Origin: Reticulascus tulasneorum
Lineage: Eukaryota; Ascomycota; Sordariomycetes; Glomerellales; Reticulascaceae
Assembly (NCBI GenBank): GCA_001557505.1
Contig: LSAX01000011.1
Coordinates: 2,046,001-2,110,000 of the forward strand
Direction of reading: 5' to 3'
DNA length: 64,000 nucleotides
This document shows, one piece after another, positions 35,300-47,793 of the stretch (positions are counted from its first letter, which is position 1; every line of letters starts with the position of its first letter). Made by a program: the position numbers and the translations under genes. The notes below the pieces were generated by a model. It did no database searches. It was not told the origin of the DNA and saw only the letters and a list, made by a program, of their open reading frames with translations.

Positions 35300-37910
35300 T
35301 GCGATTAGGGAGCTTGAGAGCTCTAGCGGGCGAAGTAGCTTGAAAACGTGCGGTGGATGGCAGTCGTGTCCATGAAATTGAAAGGGACTGCAGATAGCCA
35401 GGTGCCTAAATAGACGGCAGAAAGCTACTATTTGGGGATTCGGCTCGTTGCGAGCGTCGCTTTGCCTGGGACACTTGCTGTTGGTGAGGCCACGACTTCT
35501 CAAGCTATTGGATATCACCAAAGTATCGGCCACAGTCGGTGTTCCGTCATCCGGTAGGCACTGGGGGCTCTGTACAATCCTTAGGTAAGTATAGAGGTAC
35601 GTACACATGAGCGGGAAGACCCACTCGGCAAATGGAATATGATATATCCGACACTCAAGGGGGGCGAAAAGGGTTAGCGTCAGGTCGTTGTTCACGCCTA
35701 AATTTCACGGCAGGACCACTAATAATAATTCTATAGGTCTCTCTGGTTTTACGAAACAGTGACCCAACCTCTTCTTCCCCCTTCTCCTCCACGAACATCC
35801 ATCATCACTCTTCTTCCTCATCTCCATCAGCAAAGGGCCATCTCAGGCGAAGAAACCATTGAAGATCGCGTCGGAAGACACTCCTTTATTCGTTGTGACA
35901 TTAAATCGACTGCGGATTTGATCGCGCGACAGACGGCCCTCCGCTAGCCATCTTTTTTTTTCGCGCGCCTCTTCCTGCCCATCACTTGACTGATTCTTTG
36001 TCCACTGTTTTCTGGAGGTAGAGAGTCAGTCGGTCGCTGTCGCGGCTCCATCACGTTCTCCGTCCCTCCTCCCTCCTTCTATTCCTCCTCCTTCTCCTTC
36101 TCCTCCTCTTCTTTTTCTTCTTCTTCATCGCCATCTCTAGATATACAGCAGCCATGTCGTAAAAGCGCTCATCTCGTCAAATGAGAGAGGCCATGGTCGC
36201 CAGTCCTTCCTTAGAGATCAGGATTAACCACGCGGACAGACGGTCAATTTTGCAACGGGTATGATGAACCTCCTCCTCCCGGCCACTTTCCCCCCCATTC
36301 TCCCATCCTGCTCCCCCTTCCCACCCTTTCCACCCCTATGAGTCCACCCCCTCCCAGGCTCTCTCTACACATCTCAGCACATCACTTTTAAAAAAAAAAA
36401 AAAGCAAAGCAAAAAAAAAACCCAAGCCAGGCACAGCAGCATTTTGTATGTTTGTGATATCTTAATGAACCTTTCCGTGGACCCTCCTCGGACAACCTGG
36501 GTCCTTTTGCAGCGATTTAAATTGCAGGTCAGGGCTGGGGATGGAAGGTCGAGCATGGCCACGGGACACAAGAGTAACACTCTTTTTAAAACCAAAACCT
36601 ACCTGCAAAGCAGGCTGCAAATGCCCATCTCTCCAATCGCCTACCAACATACCTCACGATTCGGTGACGGCCAAAGTTGAAAGAGTAGGGGAAGCTAAGG
36701 AACAGACAGGCCGAGTGGAGGGAGGCAGTAATTGAGAATTCTCAGTCATTGCTGACCATCATTCATTCTGCTCATCCACCGCTATCAATCCTGCAATGGG
36801 CAGTCGTGTCTGCGGACTTGGTTGTAACAACAAAGTGGTAGATGCGCTGTCTTGTTCACCAAATCCAGAGGGGGGATGAGTTGGGGGAACTGAACAAGCG
36901 GGAGCATTCAACTCGAAGAAAAAGTCACTTCTCTTCACCAAGCCAGCCACTTCAAACCAATCCCATTCGACGGGAACTCCAAAGCAAGCAAGCAATCAGC
37001 ATTCACACGCGCAATTTTGATCACCTTTAATCCGCAAGGCTGCCGAATCCATCATCTCTCTGCCTGTTCATGCTCACCTCTGAAAGAAAGAAAGAAAGAA
37101 AGCCTGCGACTAAGTCTCTCCAGAATTTACTGGGTTCGTCGGTGTGGCGGCTGCTTTGGCTGGGGCAAAACCGGGGAGAGACAGCACACCTGGGAAACAT
37201 CATATGTACCCTTTTCAAACCTTCTCCTCGACCAAATAACTGGGCAGACCACCCACCAGGATGTTCAACTACGTCGACATCGCGATACCATGCTCTGCTT
37301 CCATCGAGGATTTCTCTAGACTCTCGCTCTCACTTACTGACATCACCGCTCCATAACAACCACCTCACTCGTTTGGTTTTTTGCTGAAGCTGATCTTGTC
37401 TTCTTTTCTTGCAGAAATCCACATTTTGTCGAAACTTCCGACCGCAATCCCTGGCTCGCCCACCGCGTTTGGCTTAGCGGCTGGCTGTACTGTGTCCCAT
37501 CCAGGTATGTGCATAGCTTATGCAAAGTTCCCTGAAAGCCACCCGAGGTTTTGCCTGCTAACAAGGCCCCTCCCCTGTCCAGGTACTCCCACCACCAAAG
37601 TAAGTCCAGGAATACTTTGCTCTTTACCTACTGTTTACCATTTGCCCTCTTTTCTATTGGTGCACGTGACATCATCCGCCACCCCCCACCTGACCTCCGT
37701 TGTACCTCGTCCGGTTGGATCGGTGGAGTGTGTGTTCATAGATTCACGCCTCCTTCTCCTCATAAGTACGCCTGCGTCGCCAGCTGCTAATTGGTTGAAA
37801 AGTCTCATCTACTCCATCTGTAATATCTACCAATGATATTGTAGCAATTTGTTCGTACTGGAGTGCGCATCTGTTCACTTTACACCTCACTAACACGCCC
37901 ATCAGCTGCA
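35300..37910. other. 2.6-kb divergent promoter/leader region between SLY1 and the PNUTS-like gene
   Basis: No coding sequence is supported. The region is rich in pyrimidine tracts (36058–36130), A-runs (36389–36420) and a GAAA microsatellite (37082–37102). Splice-like signals, such as an acceptor with CACTAAC branch site at 37890–37905 just before the ATG and CTTGCAG near 37415, suggest a spliced 5' leader for the plus-strand gene. Confidence 0.5.
37082..37102. repeat. (GAAA)5 microsatellite
   Basis: Five GAAA units occur in tandem in the presumed leader region of the PNUTS-like gene. It is non-coding. Confidence 0.85.
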
Positions 37911-40900
37911 ATGCAAAATTGGCAGAACAACGGCCGGAGTGGCTCTCCCCAAGGCCCTCACCCATCTATATGGTCTGGCCAGTACGGAAATCATGATGAA
38001 TTTAACCAATTCGATACTGCCCAAAACTGGTCTCAGGCTGTGCCCGGACAAGGCGTATATTCCCACCTTTCTCCCCAAGCCACAGCCGTCGATCCCTCAC
38101 TCTACGCCTCTCCTTCTCAAGGACATGCGGCCAACCCAGCCGATCTAAATAACGTTACAGGGCTCTCTGGCCATAGTAACTACTCGCACGGCCACAACCA
38201 ACTTGCAGTGAACGACCAATACTCCCAAGCTGGTCAAGATGAAGCTCTCGCAAGCTTTGATGACTACCATCCAGACATGTACGGCCATCACAACAAGGCC
38301 ATCCTATCCTCGGATCCTAATGCACTAGTCCACGGCAATCCCCAGGGCTTCTCGCAGCACCCATACCAGTACACAAGCCAGAACAGCCAGGTCTTCAATG
38401 GCAATCTCCCTCAGTACACCCAATCCCAACTCATCCCCCCACATGGGCAACAAAACCACACTCAACTACAGCAGCGTTTTGAGGAGCTGCCTCAATCATA
38501 CTCCCCTATGTCAAGCCTAGCACCACATGCACAGCAACGCCAACCTCCACCAGAGACGATCTTCACGGGGTCTCCGCACCCATATGCCGCGCCTCAAGTA
38601 AACACGCAGCATTCGCAGCCCTTCTCGACTGCCACACCGCCACCTTATCAGCAACCCCAGGTAGCAAGCTATCAGCAACCCAAATACATGCAGCAGCAAC
38701 TGTCCTACTCCCAGACACCGCCGCCAGCGCATTCGTCAAGCTTCCAACAGCCAGCACTCAAGCAGGTTGCAGAGTCGCAATCTATACCGCAAGTTGCTGC
38801 TAACCAACTTCCTCCTCGTACTTTGCAGCAACAGCCAGTTCCAGTAGCGGCCACACCGCCTCAACAAGCATCGTTCAATGCAGATCTGTCTACCCCATCG
38901 GAGCAGCCTCCCAAAAAGCGGAAGCGGGTCGCCAAGAAAGACATCGAGCCTGAGCAAGCTGACTCGCCAAGTGACTCTGTTGGCAGGAAGGCGGATGATG
39001 TTGATGTCCACACCTTCCCGATCAGCACTGAGGAAGACCTTGCTGCGATGGCTGAGTTCAAGAAACGTACTGCTGCCGCGAAGAAGAGATTTCCTGCCAT
39101 ACCTGGCGCGTCGTTTCTCGTATCGTCTGGCACGACAAAGCTTCCAAGTAAGTCACCATCCCTGGCGTCTGAATGGCAACAGTGGGCACCGCTAAAACTT
39201 CGTAACAGTCCCAAAGAGCTATGATAAGCTCGCTCCTCTGGTAGCCTTACCTTCACAAAGTGGAAGGCGTCTCATCCCGGAACTTGGCTATGATCTTCCC
39301 TCCGAGATACAGGGCAAATTCACCGACAAGTATCGACCATCACCGGATATCGCTGGGGGACTTGATGAACGGAGGCTTGAAGCCAAAGCTCTGCTAGACC
39401 AGTATGATGGAGACATGAAAGCCATCGGCAAACGACGGCCAAAGTATACCGAATATCCTCGTAAGCATAGTCCCTCTTTTCACTCCGCAGGCTGGTTATT
39501 CGATCTAACACGGTGCAGATGCGTTCAAAGAACAGCTCAAAGCGGATGAGGCAATGAAGTCTAAAGCAGAGAAAAAGGCGAGAAAAGAGTTGGAAGAAGA
39601 GCGCAAGAAGCCGGTGAGTCTAAGAAAAATACCTTGTGCAGTTTTGCCTTGCGGCATGAGCAGGAGAAGTTTTCCCGGGGCATACTCTAACTGGGAACTG
39701 CAGATTCGTGCCGAGACTCGTCCGACAGATCCAGCCGAGGCTGCTGCTTGGGATATCCTCGGGATCGTTTATATTGACCCTGCTGCCACACGGACGAGCG
39801 CGCTCCTTGCCGGTGCTGTTCAACATGCTGGTGAATTCTTTATAAACATCAGAAGTGAGATGAACCGTATTAAGCAGGAGATTGATCAAAGCGTAAAGGA
39901 AAACAAACCCGCTACCGAGATTACGGAGTTGAAGAAGGAGGCAGAACTAAAGAAAGAGGTGCTGTATAGAGCTCTTGAGGCTGCCGCTAAGCATGGCGAC
40001 GATGCCGTGCTAGAGAATCTGGGCGGCCATCAGAAAGGTGTGCTGAGTCTCGTCAATGTGTTGATCGGGTGCATCAAGGCCAGCGATTTCTCAGGTAAAC
40101 TGCCCAAGGCCATCCTTCATTTCATGTCCAACATCAGTATGCCGAAGAGAGTTGCGGACAACGTCAACTTTGAGACTGTCCGAAAGCGACTGTCCGACAA
40201 AGGAGATGACGAGGTAAAGGAGCTTCTGAAGACAATTGCATCAAGGATCAAGAAGGAATCAGACGTGACAAACGGTGCTGAGCCGAGAAAGACTTCTTCG
40301 TCTACAACTTCCACAACAAAAACCTCGAAGACGACACCAAGAACTGCGCCCGATGGTTCGCCAGCGAAACGGGTTCGTGATGATGACTCGGATACGCGGT
40401 CGACCAAAAAGATTGCTGTGGAATCCACAAGCGGTTCGCTCAGTAGCAAACTCGGAGCGGCCAAGCCTTTATCTTCCGCGTCTATCCAGTCAAAGATGGC
40501 AGCTCCAAAGCCACGGGCTTCAACGTCAATCCTTCCAGGCAAAGGGCGGCCGGCGATCAAGCCCACTCCCAAACCGGATAGCATTAAAACAGATGCTGTG
40601 AAGCTTGAAGATTCAAACACGTCTTCAGCGATGGATCTGGATAAGCCAACTGTCACGAAAGTTGAGCCCAAAAAGGCTGTGGCTGTCAAGTCAGACCCTG
40701 CGAAAGTTGCGGTGGCAAAATCTGTTTCGTCATCATCCAGCGCGCTGTCTAGCATTGCTTCTCTGCTCGACTCTATCAATACCCCGAAGCCTGAGACTAT
40801 TCCGTCCCAGGCGAAGGAATCCGGCAAGAACGAACCCCCCGAGACCCCTGAACAAAAAGCGAAGCGTCTGCGCAAAGAGTCTAGGCGGCAGCTAAGAGTG

Positions 40901-42508
40901 ACCTGGAAGGCCGAAGATGAACTTGTTCAAGTTCGCATCTTCCACAAAGAGGCTGCTGAGGACGAAGATAACATGACCAAAGATGCTGCAGATGACCGAT
41001 CTGAGGGAATGATGCTGAAATTCCGCGCTCCCTTCACGGAGGACGAAGAAGAAGACGATGAGTTGCCTTACCGGCCATGGGTAGAGCCCACGCCTACAGA
41101 CTACACAATCATACCCCTGAACTATCGCGAGAAGTCCTATGTTACTCGTGGAGGAAATCTCACATTTTACACTGATGAGCAAAAGGCTATGGATGAGCGG
41201 GAAAAGCGAGAATTAATGGTCATCTACACCGATCTTTCCGATATTCCCCTCAGCCCGAAGTCGCCGCCTCCTGAGAAGGCTTTGCCAAACACAGAGGTCA
41301 AGGTCGGGCAATTGTCCAGAGATGAACCAAAGTATGAAGAAATTCACCGTCGCTGGAAGGATGCGCAGCAGTATGGTCGCGACGGGGCGGTCTACTATGC
41401 CTTCAAACGGCTGGATGCCAAACACGATCCAGCGACAAAAGTAAACTCTATTCTAAACACTCTCAAATCATCCTCAACCGCACCATCATCAATCTCAGAC
41501 ACAATCATGGCTCACGCAGAGAGCACTCAGCCTATCATGCACCACAATGCGGTAGCTCTACCCGCATCTCATCTCGCGCCCGAAGAGCAGGTCGTCGAAT
41601 CGCTCAACTCCGACAAGGTCAAGAACTGGCGCGATCCCGAACCTTTCAATCCAGCAGTGCCAAAGACACACCGGCGACACGATTATCCTGACCCAGGTCT
41701 CCAGACAGCTGCGAATACAGTTGAGGACGTGGCCGAGCCGTTGAAGGGATTACCATACCCGGCCACGCAACCACCCACATGGTTGGCTAGTGATGAGGAG
41801 CGCGTGCGAGAGTGGTGGATTGGTTATCAGAAGCATCTCACCACCAAGGCGAAGAAAGAGGCTGACGAGCGCGCAAGAACTGAAGCAGAGGCCAACGCTC
41901 TGCTAGCTGCGGCTGCCCAAACACAAAACGCCCAGGATCCGTGGGCTGCATACTATGCTCAGCAACAACAATATGCGCAATATATGGCACTTCTGCAACA
42001 GGTGCAAGGGGGTCAGCCTCAACAACCCGTACAAATAGCTCCAACAGCGCCGCACGTTTCTGCCACGCAGCCTCAATCCCTCGGCGACGCTCAACTTCAA
42101 GCCCTCCTCTCCCAGATCCAGCAACCTCAGTCCCAGCCACTACAACCTCAAGCACAAGCTCCCAACAACGCTTACGCTTTGAACCCTAACGATACAGGCT
42201 ATCAGCAGTTGTTGATGCTTGCTCAGCTTCAGCAGCAGCAGCAGCAACCACAGCATGGGGGCGGAGAGCAGCCATCGGCAGGCCAAGATCAGAGAACACA
42301 GGATTATGGCGATGCGCGAGAGAGCCGTGAAGCACGAGAGAACCGGGAAAAGCTGAGCAAGGCGAGGAAGGGCAATGCGCCCGGTGGCACCACACTGCCA
42401 CCGCATCGCCCTGCCAATCGTGCGCTGATTGGTACGAAGCCTTGCGTATTCTGGCAGCAGGGGAAGTGTGCTCGAGGCGACAAGTGCACTTTCAGACACG
42501 ACACATGA
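37911..42508 (+). CDS. PNUTS/Ppn1-like protein phosphatase-1 regulator with TFIIS-N, RVTW and CCCH finger
   Basis: Exons 37911–39147, 39209–39460, 39519–39613 and 39704–42508 total 4,389 bases (1,462 residues). Residues 1–330 are a Gln-, Pro- and Tyr-rich, probably disordered region, ending in a basic cluster PPKKRKRVAKK that fits a nuclear signal. Residues around 600–700 hold a TFIIS N-terminal (LW)-like helical domain (SLVNVLIGCIKASDFSGKL, then PKAILHFMSNISM). Low-complexity sequence follows. RVTW at 926–929 fits the PP1-docking RVxF consensus. It is followed by acidic stretches, a Gln-rich tract and a final CCCH finger (CVFWQQGKCARGDKCTFRH). This order, TFIIS-N, R/K-V-T-W and C-terminal CCCH, is that of animal PNUTS (PPP1R10) and fission-yeast Ppn1, which bind PP1 and Swd2 in the cleavage–polyadenylation machinery. 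Such mould proteins are usually labelled only as CCCH zinc-finger proteins. The third intron (90 bases) has no stop and keeps the frame. Confidence 0.85.
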
Positions 42509-43821
42509 ACTCGTCGATGGTCATCGATGATTGTTATATTAAGCTCCGATCTGTACGACTACTAAAAATGGGCAGCATCGCAGATGCTTTGTTTTTGCTC
42601 TTTGGATTATTTGGAGGGAGGAGCGGAGGATGCTCCTAATCTGCATCACATCCCGGGAACAAGTTTTCCAAGGTTAGGCTGGATCACGACAAGGGTGGAT
42701 AGGTTTGTTTACGGGCTGCATTGAGGCTCATGCATCTACATTGCCAAGGGGCTCATGGCGGTCAGCAAGGGGTTCAGGACTGCGCCCATGGATGACGGCT
42801 ATGGCCATACAGCATAATTTCTTCTGTTGTAAACTAGTGTACCGCTACCAAAAGATACTCTAATTCTCAGACTGTCTTCTCATGCAGCTTGCTCGTCTGC
42901 CTTCCGTGACTCCAATGTTGATCCGCGACCAACACTCCAACAGCGAACCTAGTCTCTCCACCAAATTCTGTCTCGTGGACCTTTAGTAACGCATTCTTAC
43001 AGGTTGAACGACATCGTCAGTCCTTTCATCGTTGGTAGTACACAAGGAGCTGGGGTATGCCGCCTTCATACCCTTCAATAGATTCCCTTGAACTCCTGTC
43101 CTGATTCACCAGGTTGAAGATGGTTCTGCATAGAAGTTCCTGCTCCATGTCCTCTATGTCACTTACGACAGGCTTCTTAAAGATGACTCGGGATGAAAAT
43201 CAACTCAACGGGCCAGACGATGCGCTGTGTGGTACACGCACGACCTGTTCAAACACTCTCCAAAAAGGGCCTCACAAATGAATTCCTGCGCGGACTGAAT
43301 GAAGGAATGCCAGTCAATCAATATCTGCAATTGGGCAATCAAAATGAAGTCAGCCAACGGCCAACGCTCTTCCTTGTGGGTCGACGGAACAACCAAAAAC
43401 CATGCGACGTTTTCTTGGCGAGCGCCTTCTTGGCGAGCGCCTTCTTGACTTAAGTATCCGCATCTAATGAATGAATGAAAAGAGATGGAATGCTTCTGGA
43501 AGGCTTGCTGTCGCGGCTCAGCAATTGCTCTCATATTCGGGGTGGTCATCTCCTGGTCCCTGCGCAGAACAATCACAACCCTGGTATTGTCTGGGGGTCC
43601 ATTTGGTGCCAGGCTTCTACCAACAATAATGAGATAATGGAATGCATCTTGTACCTTCCTGAATTGAGTGACTTGTTGTCTCACTGGAGAAGCTGATAAG
43701 TAGCTGCATTTACTCTCGATGTTTCTAGTTCATCAACGAGCTAGGTTTCTTCATCTCTCCTGCTTCTTCATCTTCTTCATTGATCCCCAGGCTCAAGCCC
43801 AAGATCAGTAACTTCGCCATC
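42509..43821. other. 1.3-kb intergenic region
   Basis: No gene is supported. A 15-base unit (TTCTTGGCGAGCGCC) is repeated twice with a partial third copy at 43412–43446. The 3' end carries the sedolisin gene's promoter and a T/C-rich leader (43745–43780). Confidence 0.45.
43412..43446. repeat. 15-base tandem repeat, 2.3 copies
   Basis: The unit TTCTTGGCGAGCGCC occurs twice exactly and begins a third time. It lies in intergenic DNA and is probably a replication-slippage product. Confidence 0.8.
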
Positions 43822-46023
43822 ATGCGTCTTCATAACGCAGCCGTTGCTTTTGTGGCATTACTTCCTGTTATCTCTGCGGATCTTGTCGTCGTGGAGTCTC
43901 TCAGCCGAGCCCCTGGAGGATGGAAACTTGTTCGATCCGCAGACACAGGCCAGTGGGTCAAGCTCGCCATTGGCCTCGAACAGCCTAATCTACAAGTCCT
44001 TGAGCGTACCCTGCACGAAGTCTCCGATCCCTCTCATCCTCGATACGGCAAACATCTCGCTCGTGAAGAATTGAAGGAGATGATGAAGCCCCGAGAGCTT
44101 TCTACAAACCTGGTCCTGCGCTGGCTCGAAAGCGCCGGTATCCCAAGCTCTAATATCAAGAATGATGGAGAGTGGATCCATCTCGGAGCACCCGTCGAGA
44201 AGATAGAGAGGCTTCTAAACACCAAGTTTGCTCTTTATTCCTGGGATGGCGGAGACAGTCATTCTGTGCGAACCCTCCAATACTCTGTCCCGGCAGAGAT
44301 CAGATCACACATCACTACAATCCAGCCAACGACATACTTTAGTTCTCTCAAGAATCATCGGAGAATTCTCCACAACACAATATATCGTTCTCTTGAGAAG
44401 AGAGAAAGTCCTCCAGGTCCGTCAGGGGGGCCGGGTGGAGCCAACTTCACTGAGTGCGAAGAGGCAGTGACTCCTGCGTGCTTGCGGGCATTGTACAACA
44501 TCACCGGGTATCGTAGACAAGCGGCATCTGGTAATACGATAGGTGTTGCCGGTTTCTTGGATGTTAGCTTACCCTCCTCGTACTTTCGGAGCTTGAAAGG
44601 GGGAACTGACTCGTGGACAGCAAAATGCTCAGTACTACGAACTCGGCAGGTTCCTTGATCAATTCGTCCCAGAGGCATCTGGAAGAAACTTCTCCGTGGC
44701 ATTGGTCAACGGCGGCCAGAACCAACAAGGCGAGTTCGCAAGCTACGAAGCCAATCTAGATGTCCAATACGCGCTCGGATTATCGCACCCTTTGCCAATC
44801 AAGTTCTACTCCACCGCGGGAAGAGGCCCGGAGATCAATGATCTAGAGTGAGTAATCTCATCATCACATGTGAACTATCCATTAACGTCAAGTGTGCTAG
44901 CGCTCCGGCTGGCCAAGATGTGAGCATATTGCATCTATCTACCAGAATTGCCGATCTGACCTGCCTCATAGAATTTCATCGAGCCTTGGCTCGAGTTTGC
45001 AACCTACATGGTTACTCTGCCAGATAATAAGCTACCTAAGGTACTCAGCATTTCGTACGGAGAAAATGAGCAGATCATACCCAAAGCATATGCGAAAGCG
45101 GTTTGCACCATGTTTGGTGTTCTTGGCGCCCGTGGAGTTTCCGTCTTGGTCGCTTCTGGAGAGCAAGTTCCACCATCCTGATCCGGGTGCCTTCGTGATT
45201 ATGCTAACAAGCTGGTCCAGCCAAGGTCCTGGTATGTCTTGTCAGTCGAATGATGGCCAGAACAGGACAAAATTTATGCCAGAGTGGCCGGGGTATGTTG
45301 ACGATGCCATAAGCCCATATTCAACAAATAATCTAAAACAGTGTTGCAGTGCCTGCCCTTGGGTCACTTCGGTTGGTGCGACGTGGAAGAATCACCCAGA
45401 AGAGGCCATATACTTCTCCTCGGGCGGATTCTCGGACTACTTTACTCGTCCTAACTATCAAGATCAGGCCGTTTCCCGGTTCCTCACGAAGAACAAAGGA
45501 AAGTTTGCGCAGTACTTTGACGCAAGTGGACGTGGGTTTCCCGATGTTGCCGCGCAGGGCTGGCACTATCAGTTCTGGAATCATGATGAGGTCATAGATG
45601 GCGATGGAACGAGGTAAGCATCCGCCGCGGAACCTCATGCGAGGCGCAAGACTCACAGATTGATTACGCAGCGCTTCGACGCCTACGTTCGCGGCTATCG
45701 TGGCGTTGCTCAACAACGAGCGCCTCCTAGCTGGCAAATCCACAATGGGCTTTCTGAATCCTTGGCTATACAGCGAGGGTTACAAAGGGTTGACCGAGTA
45801 AGTGTTCGCGGAGATGCGATCCGTGGCTCGGAACTAACAGAGTCGCGATAGTGTCAAGGATGGGGGCTCAGTTGGCTGTGAGGGCCGAAGCCGATATGAC
45901 CTGCCATCCCCAATCGTTCCATATGCCAGTTGGAATGCGACAGAGGGATGGGACCCAGTGACTGGGCTAGGAACGCCGTTGTTCGACAAACTGCTCAAGT
46001 TGGCTTGCAAAAGCTGCAATTAA
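43822..46023 (+). CDS. Secreted sedolisin (S53) tripeptidyl-peptidase-like protease
   Basis: Exons 43822–44562, 44621–44847, 44901–44919, 44972–45162, 45221–45292, 45350–45613, 45672–45797 and 45852–46023 total 1,812 bases (603 residues). The start gives a signal peptide (hydrophobic [10 protein letters not shown]). The pro-domain has [15 protein letters not shown], ending before a Pro/Gly linker. The S53 catalytic set is complete after splicing. Glu and Asp are in [10 protein letters not shown], the oxyanion Asp is in VASGDQGPGMSC, and Ser is in GTSASTPTF. Ca-binding-type residues are expected in the last exon. Family members act at acidic pH outside the cell and trim tripeptides or cut proteins for nutrition. 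The intron 45163–45220 must be GC–AG (GCAAGT donor), otherwise the Asp is lost and the frame breaks. A 19-base exon codes DAPAGQD. Confidence 0.92.
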
Positions 46024-46465
46024 GCAGACTGTCAAACATAAAATTAGGATGAATAAGGCATATGAGGAAGTGTTCTCAGTAAACAAAGGCTGACATCCAT
46101 GCTGCTCTGTAATTGAGTTTCGAGACTTTTCAAACAACTGGTTATTCTCATTCTTGGGCTACTAGCCATCTAAATGGCCTTGGGAATAAATGCAAGATGA
46201 GATTGAAAGCCAATTTCAAGTTGAATTCAGATCGACGATCATCATCATAATATGGCTACGCTTGCAAACCAGAGTGCTTTCCAGTCGCGCCTTCCCCCTC
46301 ATACTTGTAAATATTTCCCTCTCCCTCTCCTCCCAACTTTGTCTCGGCTTCCAGTCTAAAAGTCGAGCAGTGCATTTGAAGCATTCATTTCAGCAGGGTT
46401 ATTTGAATTTCACACAAGTCTCCTGATTAGACACACGCTTATCCTCTTCTGCTTGTCGGCCCGCG
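46024..46465. other. Intergenic spacer
   Basis: About 440 bases between two plus-strand genes contain a T/C-rich stretch near 46290–46350, probably the promoter of the coiled-coil gene. No other element was seen. Confidence 0.45.
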
Positions 46466-47428
46466 ATGTACTTCTCCGCCCAGGCAGTTCCACAGTTTGG
46501 CATCCAGACTCCAGGTCGAAGCGATAGCCACGACCTCGATAAAACAGATGGTTACTCTTTACGAGCCCGTCTAGTCAGTGAATTTGATCTTCCCGTCGGC
46601 CCTGAGCATCGGAAAGCACCTCATCAAGAACCCTTAGAGGCAGTTTTGCAAGAGAATCTCTTCGAGCAGCTGCGAGCTAGTTTTATGGATGAGCAGTCAA
46701 ACAATGTTGTTTTGAGACAGCATGGAGACTCTGAACACCCGCTTGTCGCGCGATTGAAAAGTCGGTCCTCAACGTCTCGGCTACCCGAGTGGCAAGATCA
46801 AACAGGATAACATATATCAGATAACTTCGCTCACCTAGGCGCCGAACTGCACAGCATCATCTGTGAGAGGCTCATCCAAGTCCACCAAGAGCTCTCCAAG
46901 AAAGCTGCGGTGATGGCGAGCGAAGACGACCGCATCCTTGCGCAGATCCAGTCCTTGAACGAGAAGCTGAGCCAGCCGCTGTCAGTGTCACGCACCCACT
47001 CCCAAGCCATTGATCCTTCGACCGGTTCTTCGAGTCTGATGAACGAGGATATCAACCTCGGCGACGAGATGGCCAGGTTCAAAACGGCGCTAGCAGCCTT
47101 AGAGGCAGAGCTGGAACGGCGATGGGAGGAGTGGGATGCCGAGCAAGAGAAGGCGGAGGATGCGCTGCGGGACTTGTTGCAGGACGCAAGTTGTGGAGCC
47201 ACGTCCACCGTGCAGGCAGAGCTTGAGGAGAAGACTGGCGACTTCCGGGCGGAGATCGAGCAGATTGATTCCGAGACTATGGCCGCCATGGAAGCTAATG
47301 ATAAGGTTCCAAGTCCCGGCATTGCTATATTCTGTTACCCATGCTGACTCTTCTCCCCGCAGGAGTTCCGAATGCTCGCGAATCAGCAGGCAATGAAGCT
47401 ATTTGAGCACATGATGACTACGGAGTGA
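46466..47428 (+). CDS. Coiled-coil protein of unknown function
   Basis: Exons 46466–46760, 46839–47305 and 47363–47428 total 828 bases (275 residues). I do not recognise the family. The first 95 residues are polar (TPGRSDSHDLDKTDGYSLRA) with a helical end (LEAVLQENLFEQLRASFMDE). The second exon continues with HSIICERLIQVHQELSKKAAVMAS. It then has DRILAQIQSLNEKL and long heptad-like stretches rich in Glu, Ala and Leu (FKTALAALEAELERRWEEWD; EKAEDALRDLLQ). The end is EFRMLANQQAMKLFEHMMTTE. A small structural or scaffolding protein is likely. The first intron's donor (GTCGGT) is weak, but phase and length fit. The gene converges on the aminotransferase gene. Confidence 0.7.
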
Positions 47429-47793
47429 TCCTCAGGATGGCGTACACGGGGAGTGGGATATCGGCGCAGGGGTGCGAAAAATGCTCGCTTTGGCTTGAGG
47501 AAGGGTTTGGGATTTCGGCGCTTTAGCTTGGGGAGGTGGTTAGCGGTAGGCGTGACTTGGTCTACGGATATCACAAACGTTGCTGGGCACCCCAGACCAT
47601 TTTGTCATTAGTTTCGATTTGACTGCACTTGTTTGCAGGATCTAGTCTCTAAGATAAAGATACGATGCAACCGCCATTTTGATCATTAATACCCCAACGC
47701 CCCAAACATAATAGCCATTAAACCAATTAATATCCTCCCTCGTGGAATCCTGGCGATCGCAAGCGGAACTCCGCGACAGGACGTCCAGATTCT
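47429..47793. other. Convergent intergenic spacer
   Basis: About 365 bases lie between the 3' ends of the coiled-coil and aminotransferase genes. I see nothing else in it. Confidence 0.45.

Noticed and set aside
40117..40875. 252-codon antisense open frame inside the PNUTS-like gene
   Set aside because: It is a mirror of the biased codons in a Ser/Lys-rich segment of the sense gene, with no family signature and no splice or start context.
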